This document shows positions 8,548-17,919 of a stretch of DNA of 36,925 nucleotides, piece by piece (within the stretch, counting starts at the first letter, position 1; each line of letters starts with the position of its first letter). The notes under the pieces are model-generated. The model was not told the origin of the DNA, did no database searches, and worked only from the letters and a program-made list of their open reading frames with translations. The position numbers and the translations under genes were made by a program. Source of the stretch: Actinomycetota bacterium (GTDB taxonomy: Bacteria; Actinomycetota; Actinomycetes; Nanopelagicales; Nanopelagicaceae); assembly GCA_009702205.1 (NCBI GenBank), contig WLIM01000002.1:1-36925 (forward strand), given 5' to 3'.

Positions 8548-10499
8548 CTTTGAGTTGAAAGTCCGGCTTCATAATCTGCGCGAATAGCAGCGACCCATGG
8601 CTGTGTTGAAACTTCAGCAGGAGCAACATCCCACCAAACATTTGAAGCAGGAAGATTTGCATGTTGAATCGTTGGAACAACAATCACAACTGGTCCATTT
8701 ATTGTGCGTGCTGTTTCTAGCGCGTTTCGAATTTCATCTGGAGTAGTTGCATAAATTGCCTTTGCGCCCATTCCTTCTGACATTTTAATTAGATCGATAT
8801 CTAGGTAATCACCTTCGAGTCTTGGTGCAGTGCCTTTTGTGCTTCCGGCTTCGGCAACTGATGGACCAGCTTGGCGATATCTAAATTCGTTTCCGAAGTG
8901 ATGTCCTACGCGCCACATTTGTAGGCGTCGAATAACTTGGTAGCCATGGTTTTCAGAGACCACAACAGTCATGTTGATTCCTTCTTGTGCAGCAGTCACT
9001 AATTCGGTTGGAGCCATTACAAATGTGCCATCACCGATGAAAACTAAGACGCGCTTTGATTGATCTGGAGTTGCAAGGCGAACTCCGATACCAGCAGGAA
9101 TTTCATATCCCATACACGAGAAACCAAATTCCAAATGTGCAAACTTACCTTTGGTTGCATCCCAAGCTTTTTGAATGTCTCCTGGAGCACCGCCAGCAGC
9201 AGCAATAATTACATCACCGCTCTTTGCAGTTTCATTCATCAATCCAATCAATTGTCCTTGGGTAATTACGGCATTAGTTACAGGTGAATCTGGAAGTGTT
9301 GTCTTATCAAATTTAATATCTGGATTTATCGCATCGGCAAGTTGCTTTGTCCAAATTGTTACACCGCTCTTAATTTTCGTAGCCCAATCTGATGACACTT
9401 TATAACCAGCAACAGCTTGTGTTAATTCGATTAAAGAAAGTTTGGCATCGCCAAGAATTGCAATTGCTCCCTGCTTAATCGCATCGCTTTCGGTGATGTT
9501 TATAGATGCGAATTTCACGTCAGGATTTTGGAACATTGATTGTGAGCCAGTCGCAAAGTCAGTTAGACGGGTTCCAATAGAAAGTATTAGATCTGCTTCG
9601 GCTACTAATTTGTTTGTTTCTGGCGAACCTTCAAGACCTAAGCCCATTAAGTGCCAATCTCCTGGGTTTTGAATTGCCCCCTTACCGCCAAAAGTTTCTG
9701 AGACTGGAATACCAGTCGCATTTGCAAATGCTTCGAGTTGTGCGGTTGCGCCTGAATAAATCACACCACCACCAGCAATAATCAACGGCTTCTTCGCATC
9801 TTTAATTAATTTAGCTACCTGGCCAATATCTTCACGCTCTGGAATTGCGCGACGTATCTTCCATTCGCGGTCTTCAAAGAATGCTTTAGGAAAATCAAAG
9901 GCATGGGATTGAATGTCTTGTGGCAGTGCTAGAACAACTGCGCCAGTTTCAACTGGGTTAGCTAGAACTCTAAATGCACTTGGAAGTGAATAAAGAAGTT
10001 GTTCGGGACGAGTAATTCGATCGAAGAATTTTGCTATCGGACGGAAGGCATCGTTAACCGAAATATCTGGCCCAAGTGGATGCTCTAATTGTTGAAGAAC
10101 TGGACCTTGGCGACGAGTTATATATGAATCACCAGGTAGAAGAAGGACTGGAAGATGATTAACAGTTGCTAGACCAGCAGCAGTAACCATATTTAGTGCA
10201 CCGGGCCCGATTGAAGCTGTAACTGCAAATGTTTGGGTGCGGTTTGTGGCTTTAGCGAAACCAATTGCGGCATGTGTTAGCCCTTGTTCGTTACGACCTT
10301 GAACAAAGGGAAGAATGTCATTGTATTGATCGAGAGCTTGTCCAAGTCCCGCAACGTTTCCGTGACCAAAAATTCCCATTGCTGCAGGAATGAAACGGCG
10401 TTTAACACCATCTGCAACCGTATATTGCGCAGCGATAAATCGAACCACTGCTTGGCCAACTGTTAGCCTTTCAGTTGCACCGTAATTTGGATTTGTCAT
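8535..10499 (-). CDS. iolD: 3D-(3,5/4)-trihydroxycyclohexane-1,2-dione hydrolase (IolD), ThDP-dependent
   Basis: AAMGIFGHGNVAGLGQAL, QGRNEQGLTHAAIGFAKA, ThDP-binding FIGDGTFVMAPTELVTAAQEGIN. Start moved from ORF-track 10526 to ATG 10499 (MTNPNYGATERLTVGQA), preceded by AGGGGA. Confidence 0.93.
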   Translation of the reverse strand: MTNPNYGATERLTVGQAVVRFIAAQYTVADGVKRRFIPAAMGIFGHGNVAGLGQALDQYNDILPFVQGRNEQGLTHAAIGFAKATNRTQTFAVTASIGPGALNMVTAAGLATVNHLPVLLLPGDSYITRRQGPVLQQLEHPLGPDISVNDAFRPIAKFFDRITRPEQLLYSLPSAFRVLANPVETGAVVLALPQDIQSHAFDFPKAFFEDREWKIRRAIPEREDIGQVAKLIKDAKKPLIIAGGGVIYSGATAQLEAFANATGIPVSETFGGKGAIQNPGDWHLMGLGLEGSPETNKLVAEADLILSIGTRLTDFATGSQSMFQNPDVKFASINITESDAIKQGAIAILGDAKLSLIELTQAVAGYKVSSDWATKIKSGVTIWTKQLADAINPDIKFDKTTLPDSPVTNAVITQGQLIGLMNETAKSGDVIIAAAGGAPGDIQKAWDATKGKFAHLEFGFSCMGYEIPAGIGVRLATPDQSKRVLVFIGDGTFVMAPTELVTAAQEGINMTVVVSENHGYQVIRRLQMWRVGHHFGNEFRYRQAGPSVAEAGSTKGTAPRLEGDYLDIDLIKMSEGMGAKAIYATTPDEIRNALETARTINGPVVIVVPTIQHANLPASNVWWDVAPAEVSTQPWVAAIRADYEAGLSTQRWHA

Positions 10500-10509
10500 G
10501 TTGTTCCCC

Positions 10510-11898
10510 TTACCAGCTTCGTCCATGAAGGATTATGGTTTTTTCTTCGGTCATTTCACTTACTGTCGAACGAACTCCTTCTTTGCCTACGCCACTTGAT
10601 TTAACTCCGCCGTAAGGCATCAAGTCAGCGCGCCAAAGTGGCGTCCAATTAATGTGAATAATTCCAGCATCAATTTCGCGTGCGGATTGAATTGCAACAT
10701 CTACATTCTTTGTAAAGACACCTGCTCCTAGGCCGTAAACCGTGCTGTTTGCCAGAGCAATAGCCTCTTTTATTCCATTTGCAGAACTAACAGCAATTGC
10801 AGGACCAAATAATTCGTCTTGTGCGAATGCTGATTTTGGATCAACATCACAAACTATTGCGGGTGAGACCAAAGTCTTATTTCGTTCCCCACCTGTAAGT
10901 AAAGTTGCACCTGCATTGACCGCAGCCTTTATCGAGGCTTCGACTCGAATAGCTTCGGCTTCAGTAATTAGAGTTCCTACCTTCGTATCAGGGTTTTTAG
11001 GGTCACCAATTTTTATCGCCTCTACTTTTGGCTTTAGTGCATCTAGAAAATTTGCCATAACTTTTTCATCGACTATTACGCGTTGTACTGAGATACAAAC
11101 TTGGCCAGCATTTATATATCCACCTAATGCAATGGCATCGGTGGCATACTCGATGTCGGCATCATCTAACACAACTACGGGGCAAGAGGAGCCAAGTTCA
11201 AGTGAAAGTTTCTTAACACCAGCAACGCTAGAAATATGAGTTCCGGTTGCAGTTGAACCAGTGAAAGATATTTTACGAACTCTGGAATCTGTAACTAGTG
11301 CGTTACCTAACTCAGAACCTGATCCATGTAGAACTTGGAGAACGCCTTCTGGTAATCCAGCATCGATAAAACATTTAGCAAGTGCCAAAGCTGTCAACGG
11401 TGTTGTGCGAGCTGGCTTTAGAACAACTGAATTTCCAACAGCTAACGCGGGCGCGATCTTGTGCAGAACTAGGAGTGCTGGGTAATTAAATGGACTAATC
11501 GCAACAACTACTCCAACTGGTTGGCGCAAAGTGAAACCAAGTTTTTCTAAGCCAGTTCCCTTGTTTGCATCAAGTGGAAGTGTTGAACCGTAAAGCTGCG
11601 AGCCTTCAAAAGCGGCAAGGCGAATAATTTCACCTGATCTAGATGCCTCACCTCTTGCTTCCAACAAACTCTTACCGTTTTCGCCAGAGATTATTTGTGC
11701 AATCTCTTCGCTTCGCTCATCAGCAAGAGCAGCAGCTTTGAGCAGAACTGCGCTGCGGATATGCGCTGGAGTATGACGCCATAAATCAGCGCCACTTACT
11801 GCTTTTGCAATTGCATTATCTACATCAGCAATCGTTGCGACAGGAGCTTGCCCAATTACTGCGCCATCGAATGGCGATTTAATATCCTCTAATTGCAT
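10510..11898 (-). CDS. NAD(P)-dependent aldehyde dehydrogenase (lactaldehyde/GapN-like rather than CoA-acylating IolA/MmsA)
   Basis: PVGVVVAISPFNYPALLVLHKIAPALAVGNSVVLKPA, FTGSTATG, LELGSSCPVVVLDDADI, GQVCISVQRV. Confidence 0.9.
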   Translation of the reverse strand: MQLEDIKSPFDGAVIGQAPVATIADVDNAIAKAVSGADLWRHTPAHIRSAVLLKAAALADERSEEIAQIISGENGKSLLEARGEASRSGEIIRLAAFEGSQLYGSTLPLDANKGTGLEKLGFTLRQPVGVVVAISPFNYPALLVLHKIAPALAVGNSVVLKPARTTPLTALALAKCFIDAGLPEGVLQVLHGSGSELGNALVTDSRVRKISFTGSTATGTHISSVAGVKKLSLELGSSCPVVVLDDADIEYATDAIALGGYINAGQVCISVQRVIVDEKVMANFLDALKPKVEAIKIGDPKNPDTKVGTLITEAEAIRVEASIKAAVNAGATLLTGGERNKTLVSPAIVCDVDPKSAFAQDELFGPAIAVSSANGIKEAIALANSTVYGLGAGVFTKNVDVAIQSAREIDAGIIHINWTPLWRADLMPYGGVKSSGVGKEGVRSTVSEMTEEKTIILHGRSW

Positions 11899-11899
11899 A

Positions 11900-12934
11900 T
11901 CAACGTACCGCCTTCAGAGATGTCGAAGATTTTGATGATCTGCGTATGACAAGTCTTGGCTCAAGAAGAAAAGTCTTGCCCTTCTTAATTGGTTCACTTG
12001 GTTTTTCAACTAGAAGTTGCGCAGCCTTATTCGCAATTTCGATATTTGCTGGATCAATTGATGTTAATGAAATTTGACGAAGGTCTGCCAAGAACGTGTT
12101 GTCATAACCCACGACTGCAATATCGCCTGATATTGCGCCTTGCGCACCAATCGCGAGTAGATCGTTATATGCAGTGATTGCGGTTGGAGCTGATTTTGAA
12201 TTTACCAAATTGCTTGCTGCTTCAAATCCTGCGGTTTCGGTGGCTGCACTTGCAAGTTGAATTTGAATATATTTCGCTAAACCCTTCTCAGCCATTACAG
12301 CTTTATATGCTTCACGGCGAGATTGCGATACCGCACCATCTTCAAATGAAATATGAGCGATTCTTTGGTGTCCATTTTCAATTAAATGCTCAATCAAGAG
12401 TCGCATACCGGTCTCATCATTTGATCTGACAGTAGTTGCACGAGATAGACCTTCAGGAATCGCACTTGCCACAACTATAGAAACGCTTTCCGGTAAGGCA
12501 GAGAGTTGATGAATTTCTGGAATAGAACCGACGACTAGAACACTTTTTGGTCTTAAATCTATTAGTGCGCTAACAGTTCTCGAATCCAATATTTGTGATC
12601 CGGCACCATCTGAGAGCATTGCCGATGTCATAAAGCTATATTCACCTTTTGCTTCAAGTGCTGATCTAACTTGATCAACAATTTGTGCGAATAGTGGGTT
12701 ATGTAAATCTGCAACCAAGATTCCAATAAATGTTCCGGTTTCGGCAGCTAGCGAACGTGCCAAGAAATTTGGCGAAAATCCAAGTTCATCTGCCGCCTTC
12801 ATGACTAATTGTTTGCGATATTCGCTCACGGTTTGGGGCGCGGAATAGACCAAAGAAACTAGGGATTTTGATACTCCAGCCTTTGCTGCAACGTCGCGAA
12901 TAGTTGGACGTTTTGTCCTTGAAGTAGTTGTCAT
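11900..12934 (-). CDS. LacI family transcriptional regulator
   Basis: N-terminal HTH PTIRDVAAKAGVSKSLVSLVYSAPQTVSEYRKQLV plus periplasmic-binding-like domain (IGILVADLHNPLFAQIVDQVRSAL). Confidence 0.95.
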   Translation of the reverse strand: MTTTSRTKRPTIRDVAAKAGVSKSLVSLVYSAPQTVSEYRKQLVMKAADELGFSPNFLARSLAAETGTFIGILVADLHNPLFAQIVDQVRSALEAKGEYSFMTSAMLSDGAGSQILDSRTVSALIDLRPKSVLVVGSIPEIHQLSALPESVSIVVASAIPEGLSRATTVRSNDETGMRLLIEHLIENGHQRIAHISFEDGAVSQSRREAYKAVMAEKGLAKYIQIQLASAATETAGFEAASNLVNSKSAPTAITAYNDLLAIGAQGAISGDIAVVGYDNTFLADLRQISLTSIDPANIEIANKAAQLLVEKPSEPIKKGKTFLLEPRLVIRRSSKSSTSLKAVR

Positions 12935-13902
12935 GAATGGACCTCAGGATTTGTGAGTGCAGTAATTTTTCCGGTATCAATCTCAGTTTTAAGTGCGATT
13001 AAAAGATCTCGAAGTGGCGTTGGCCCAATTCCAAGTGCCTTCTTGGTTGCTACATTGGAGAGAGAAGTATCGACTGGAACATTTCCAGGGAATTGATCTT
13101 CAAGTGATGGTTCGGCTTCACGCAAAAGTGTTTTATCCAATTCAAAAATTTCACATATTAGTCGGGCATAATCCATACGATTAATAGCATCATCGCCAAC
13201 TAGATGAAATGTGCCAGTAGCTTTTCTAGAGATGATACGTTCTACCTGAGCGCCAATCTCAGATGCAAGTGATGGCGCCGTAACTTTATTTACCAACTCA
13301 CCACCAAAAACTGTAAATGTTTTTCCAGCTTTCAAATCTGCAACTAGAGCTGAAGCAAAGTAACCAAATCCAACATCTTGAGTTCTAGGTCCGACTTCAA
13401 GAGTCTGATGTATTCCCATTACGCCATCAACTCTTGCAATGGCTCCGGTATCTGGAGCTAGATCGCGAATTACCTGTTCGCCCAAGGCCTTAAGTACGCC
13501 ATAGAAATTAACTGGATTACCAGTGTCAGTTTCAAGAGCCATATGACCCGTGCCATCCATGACCCAACCTGTTGAAATATAAATAATTTGCGCGCTATTT
13601 AAATTAGCAGCGTGTGTAACTCGTTGGGTGAGGCCGACAAATGAGTCGTAAGCATAAGCACGGTTTTGTTGGAGCTTATTAAAATCATTTGCAATTGCAG
13701 AATGAACAATTGCAGCGCAACCTTTAGTGGCATTAGCAATTGAATCAATACTTGATAGATCTGTTGTTACGGTCTTCCATGGGAGTTCTTTTTCGGGATT
13801 ACTTCTTACTAGTCCGATAACTTCATGGCCTGCAGCCAGCAACATATTTGCGATATTGCCGCCAACGAAACCGTTGGATCCGGTAACCGCAATCTTGGCC
13901 AT
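12931..13902 (-). CDS. NAD-dependent epimerase/dehydratase-family (RmlD-like SDR) oxidoreductase
   Basis: MAKIAVTGSNGFVGGNIANMLLAAGHEV start at ATG 13902; the upstream 31 residues in the ORF track look non-coding. NFYGVLKALGEQ carries the Tyr/Lys catalytic pair. Confidence 0.85.
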   Translation of the reverse strand: MAKIAVTGSNGFVGGNIANMLLAAGHEVIGLVRSNPEKELPWKTVTTDLSSIDSIANATKGCAAIVHSAIANDFNKLQQNRAYAYDSFVGLTQRVTHAANLNSAQIIYISTGWVMDGTGHMALETDTGNPVNFYGVLKALGEQVIRDLAPDTGAIARVDGVMGIHQTLEVGPRTQDVGFGYFASALVADLKAGKTFTVFGGELVNKVTAPSLASEIGAQVERIISRKATGTFHLVGDDAINRMDYARLICEIFELDKTLLREAEPSLEDQFPGNVPVDTSLSNVATKKALGIGPTPLRDLLIALKTEIDTGKITALTNPEVHS

Positions 13903-13994
13903 AGTTATAAACCCAATTCCTCTAGTTTTTACCTGCGCTCCCCTGTTAGGATTGGACCGCTCCAAAACAATAGCCTTAAACCAGGTTTCATTCA

Positions 13995-14008
13995 ATAGTT
14001 CGTTCTAT
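13995..14008. promoter_or_regulatory. Candidate LacI-type operator in the divergent SDR/iolB promoter region
   Basis: ATAGTTCGTTCTAT: imperfect inverted repeat (5 of 7 pairs) with central CG, 15 nt upstream of iolB ATG. It overlaps the perfect palindrome TTCTATAGAA (14003-14012). Single occurrence, so weak. Confidence 0.25.
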
Positions 14009-14022
14009 AGAAAGATAGGCCC

Positions 14023-14922
14023 ATGAGCAATCCTCGCTATTTCTTCAAGAAGGGCGAGCTAGCCAACGGCGGTTGGGATGTAATCGTTGATGGATCACTT
14101 CCTGGTTGGAAACACACTGGCACTCGCGTAGCAACACTTACCGGTGGCAAGAGTTTTGAGATCGCAAGCGACAAAGTTGAACGCCTAATCTGGCCATTGG
14201 ATGGCGAAGGGATTGTTGTTGATTACATCGTTAATGGCACAAGCAAGAGTCAGAAATTAGCGGGGCGTAAATCAGTCTTTCATGGCCCAACAGATGTTCT
14301 CTATCTTTCGATTGATACCTCTATAAAAATTTCTGGAACTGGGCGTTTCATAATCGCTGAAGCGCCTGCGAAGAATTCATTTCCGGATAAATATATTCCA
14401 GCTAAGAGCGTTCCAGTTTTTAGCAGAGGATCCGGTCCGGCCTCCAGACAAGTTCATAACTTTGGTGATCCAAGTGAATTGGCTGCGGATCGATTTATTG
14501 TTGTAGAAATTATTGTTCCAGCAGGAAACTGGTCCGGTTCTCCTGCACATAAGCACGACACATATATTCCTGGCGTTGAATCTAATCTTGAAGAAATTTA
14601 TTATTTTGAAGCTGCAGTTAGCAAGAACCTACCGGCGCAAGAGAATGCAGATCCAATTGGTTTCTTTCAAGGACGGGCATCTGATGAACGTGAATTTGAA
14701 TTAACGACAGAAGTGCGAAGCGGTGATGTTGTTCTTGTTCCACACGGTTGGCATGGTCCAGTAATGGCTCAACCAGGCTACGATCTTTATTTTATGAATG
14801 TGATGGCAGGTCCAGACCCAGATAGATCTTGGAATATTACTGATGACCCAGCACAAGGCTGGATAAGAAAGACTTGGAACGATAAAGATATCGATCCAAG
14901 ACTTCCCTACTTAAATAATTAA
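14023..14922 (+). CDS. iolB: 5-deoxy-glucuronate isomerase (IolB)
   Basis: VHNFGDP, EIIVPAGNWSGSPAHKHDT, NLEEIYYFEA, SGDVVLVPHGWHGPVMAQPGYDLYFMNVMAGP. Confidence 0.95.
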   Translation: MSNPRYFFKKGELANGGWDVIVDGSLPGWKHTGTRVATLTGGKSFEIASDKVERLIWPLDGEGIVVDYIVNGTSKSQKLAGRKSVFHGPTDVLYLSIDTSIKISGTGRFIIAEAPAKNSFPDKYIPAKSVPVFSRGSGPASRQVHNFGDPSELAADRFIVVEIIVPAGNWSGSPAHKHDTYIPGVESNLEEIYYFEAAVSKNLPAQENADPIGFFQGRASDEREFELTTEVRSGDVVLVPHGWHGPVMAQPGYDLYFMNVMAGPDPDRSWNITDDPAQGWIRKTWNDKDIDPRLPYLNN

Positions 14923-15893
14923 GGACGGCCCATCTTTGCAAAGATGGCATCAAAGAACTTCGCGAATTTAAGTGATTGATCCATAGGCATTAACCAATCG
15001 CTTCCACCACGAACAACACGGGCAAAGGAATCAGCCATCAATTGGTATGGATCGCACGCTTCAAAACGTTCGATTCGAACCTTGCCATCGATAGTAATTT
15101 CTAGCGTGCTTGGGTTGTTATGTGAGTTAAACGAATCATTTCCACCAGTGCGAAGTTCACCCTTTGTTCCCTCAATAATGAACCAGTGAGTTAATTGAAT
15201 ATTATCTGAGGCAACAGTTTCAGCTTTTGCGCCACCAATAGTGAAGTTCGCACGAGTAGTTTCGTCTGTTCCACCCTTGTGCCAAATAACTTGAACATCT
15301 AAGTCCGTAATTTCGGCAAAGTCCATCGCCCAAAGTGGGGCAACAGTTGAATAAGGTCCAAGGTCATAAAGAATTCCGCCACCAAGTTTTGGATCAAGGC
15401 GAATATTTTCTTGATCAAGTCCGTCATATGTAAAACAAGTTCTAATTTTAGTAATTGTTCCAAGTTCACCAGAGGCAACAATTTCTCTAATTCTTTGGCT
15501 GCGTGGATGCCAACGGTTCCAACTAGCTTCAACAAAAATTCGGTTAGTCTCTTTTGAAACTGCAATTGCTTCTTCAACTTCGGCAGCGTTCATGCCAAGA
15601 GGTTTTTCACATAGAACATGCTTTCCTGCGCGCATCGCCTTTATGGCTAAAGGAAGGTGCAGTGAATTTGGAAGTGAGATGTAAACAGCTTCGACTTTTG
15701 GATCTGCGAGAAGTTCGTCATAGCTTGTGTAGACATTTCCATTAGGCGAAATAGTTAGCGCTTTAGTCTTGTCACGTGATGCGACTGCATAAATCTCACC
15801 AACATTTGATTTTGATATTGCGGGAAACAAAGCTCGCTTTGCAATTCCGCCAGCACCAATAAAACCCCAACGTACCTTCTCTATTTTTTCCAT
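14919..15893 (-). CDS. Gfo/Idh/MocA family oxidoreductase
   Basis: VRWGFIGAGGIAKRALFPAI, VYISLPNSLHLPLAIKAMRAGKHVLCEKPLG, EASWNRWHPRSQRI. Confidence 0.88.
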   Translation of the reverse strand: MEKIEKVRWGFIGAGGIAKRALFPAISKSNVGEIYAVASRDKTKALTISPNGNVYTSYDELLADPKVEAVYISLPNSLHLPLAIKAMRAGKHVLCEKPLGMNAAEVEEAIAVSKETNRIFVEASWNRWHPRSQRIREIVASGELGTITKIRTCFTYDGLDQENIRLDPKLGGGILYDLGPYSTVAPLWAMDFAEITDLDVQVIWHKGGTDETTRANFTIGGAKAETVASDNIQLTHWFIIEGTKGELRTGGNDSFNSHNNPSTLEITIDGKVRIERFEACDPYQLMADSFARVVRGGSDWLMPMDQSLKFAKFFDAIFAKMGRP

Positions 15894-15919
15894 GCGCAGA
15901 TACTAGCCGAGGAATTTAA

Positions 15920-16912
15920 TTATGGACAGACTATGTATTTAATATCGCCTTCGGCTGGCGGCGTATCTAAAACTGCTTGGACACCGTCCAAGTCAACTAC
16001 TTTAGAGATTAGGATATCTAGGTTTAATTTCCCGCTACTTACTAATTCTGCTGCTCTGCTTTGAGTTAACGGATTGAGAAATGAACCCTGAATCCGAAGC
16101 TCATTTACGACGATGCTAAAGGGATTGATTTCTAGATTTGTATCTGCGGCTGTTAATCCCAAAACAATAACGCAACCACCCCGCCTAGTTATCACTTGTG
16201 ATTGCTTAAATGTATCTACGGCGCCAGCGCATTCAAAAGTTACATCCATCCCGGTTACAACCTGCGAAACATCTTCATTCTTTGGATCTACAACCCGAGT
16301 AGCGCCAATCTTTAGCGCAACATCCCTACGAAATTTTTGACGCGTTACTAAGACAATTTCACTTGCTCCTGCAAGTTTCGCAAGTTGCACAACTAATAAT
16401 CCAATTACTCCTCCACCTAAAATAGCTACTCGTTCACCACCTTTTAACGCTGCTAAATCCATGCCGCGAATTGAACATGCAAGTGGTTCAATAAATGCAA
16501 GATGAAGCGGGTTCAATCCAGCTGCTACCGGATAAATTTGGGAATCTGGTGTTAAGACATATTCTGCGATTCCACCATTTATATTTACACCAAGTGCTGT
16601 TAGTTCAGGGCAGAAAGCGGTGCGCTTTGCAAGACAGTCAGGACATTTGCCACACACAATGTTTGGATCGATGCTTACAAGTTGGCCAACTTTAAACTTT
16701 GAAGAAGGCCCTACTTCTTCAATAACTCCACCAAACTCATGCCCCAAAATTACGGGTTTACTAGATGGATATTCGCCTTTGTAAATATGTCGATCGGTTC
16801 CACATATTCCGCAAGCTAGGACTCTTATCAAACTAAATCCTGGACCGGGTTCTGGTCTTTCAACCTCGGCGAGCTCTAATTCATTTATCGCTTTTAAAAC
16901 AACAGCTTTCAC
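15920..16912 (-). CDS. Zinc-dependent medium-chain alcohol/sorbitol dehydrogenase
   Basis: CGICGTDRHIYKGEYPSSKPVILGHEFGGVI, structural-zinc Cys cluster CGKCPDCLAKRTAFC, VAILGGGVIGLLVVQLAKLAGA. Confidence 0.92.
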   Translation of the reverse strand: MKAVVLKAINELELAEVERPEPGPGFSLIRVLACGICGTDRHIYKGEYPSSKPVILGHEFGGVIEEVGPSSKFKVGQLVSIDPNIVCGKCPDCLAKRTAFCPELTALGVNINGGIAEYVLTPDSQIYPVAAGLNPLHLAFIEPLACSIRGMDLAALKGGERVAILGGGVIGLLVVQLAKLAGASEIVLVTRQKFRRDVALKIGATRVVDPKNEDVSQVVTGMDVTFECAGAVDTFKQSQVITRRGGCVIVLGLTAADTNLEINPFSIVVNELRIQGSFLNPLTQSRAAELVSSGKLNLDILISKVVDLDGVQAVLDTPPAEGDIKYIVCP

Positions 16913-17917
16913 TTAAATTGAACTTCCATTAGGTGTAATTATTATTTTGCGCCCTTTGCCGGCTTTGAAAGTATTTAGAGCTATCTCGTAATCTTCTAGA
17001 TCAAAACGATCACTAATCATTACTTTAGGATTTAAAACACCGGAACTAAACATATCTACAGCTCGATCAAACGAATGTAAAACAGCCATGGAGCCAGCGA
17101 TTGTTATCTCTTTGTTGTAGATCCAGAATGGTTCAATTTCAATCTTCGCTTTCTCATTAGCAACACCGAATTGCAAGAAAGTTCCACCAGGCATGACGTG
17201 TGAAAGTGCCTCTTGAATTGCCTTTGCTACTCCGGTGCAATCAATTACAACATCCCAGCCTCGTGGCTGCTTAAGAGTCTTTACATCAGATGTTGCAAAA
17301 TCAATTCCAAGAGTTCGGGCTGTCTCTAACTTAGATTCATTTATATCCACTATCGAAACACTTGCTGCGCCATTTCGCTTAGCAAGCTCGGCCATCATCA
17401 GACCCATAGTTCCGGAACCATAAATTAGATAGTGCGAACCAGGAATTCGTGGAAGTACGTCATATCCGCGAACTGCGCAAGAAAGTGGCTCGATAAGTGC
17501 CGCCTCAAATACATCAACGCCACTTGGAAGTATGTGGCAGTTTTTAACTGGAGTCTTCAAAAGTTCTGCTGCAGCGCCAGGATAAGAAACTCCAAGGGCA
17601 TTCCAGTTTTCGCAGAGATTGCCCCGTGCACGGCGACAGTAGAAACATTCTCCGCAATGTAGTGACGGATCCACCGCTACTAAATCACCAATTTTTACTT
17701 CAGTTACGTTCTTGCCGATTGCTACAACTTTTCCAGCCATCTCGTGGCCCGGGATAATTGGAAGTGTTGGGGCGAATTCACCTTCAAGAATATGTAAATC
17801 TGTTCCACAAATTCCAACGCTTGCAACTTTTACAATTACATCTCGGTCTCCAGGGGTTGGATCTGGCACGTTTTCAATGGAAACTTTTCCAACACCTGTA
17901 ATTACCGCAGCTCTCAT
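16913..17917 (-). CDS. Zinc-dependent medium-chain alcohol dehydrogenase
   Basis: VGICGTDLHILEGEFAPTLPIIPGHEMAGKV, CGECFYCRRARGNLC, YLIYGSGTMGLMMAELAKRNGA. TAA stop directly abuts the next gene's ATG. Confidence 0.92.
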   Translation of the reverse strand: MRAAVITGVGKVSIENVPDPTPGDRDVIVKVASVGICGTDLHILEGEFAPTLPIIPGHEMAGKVVAIGKNVTEVKIGDLVAVDPSLHCGECFYCRRARGNLCENWNALGVSYPGAAAELLKTPVKNCHILPSGVDVFEAALIEPLSCAVRGYDVLPRIPGSHYLIYGSGTMGLMMAELAKRNGAASVSIVDINESKLETARTLGIDFATSDVKTLKQPRGWDVVIDCTGVAKAIQEALSHVMPGGTFLQFGVANEKAKIEIEPFWIYNKEITIAGSMAVLHSFDRAVDMFSSGVLNPKVMISDRFDLEDYEIALNTFKAGKGRKIIITPNGSSI

Positions 17918-17919
17918 GG

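Noticed and set aside
10742-11239. 165 aa plus-strand ORF
   Set aside because: Fully antisense to the well-supported ALDH gene; Ser/Thr/Ala-rich composition typical of a mirror-frame artefact, and no recognisable domain.
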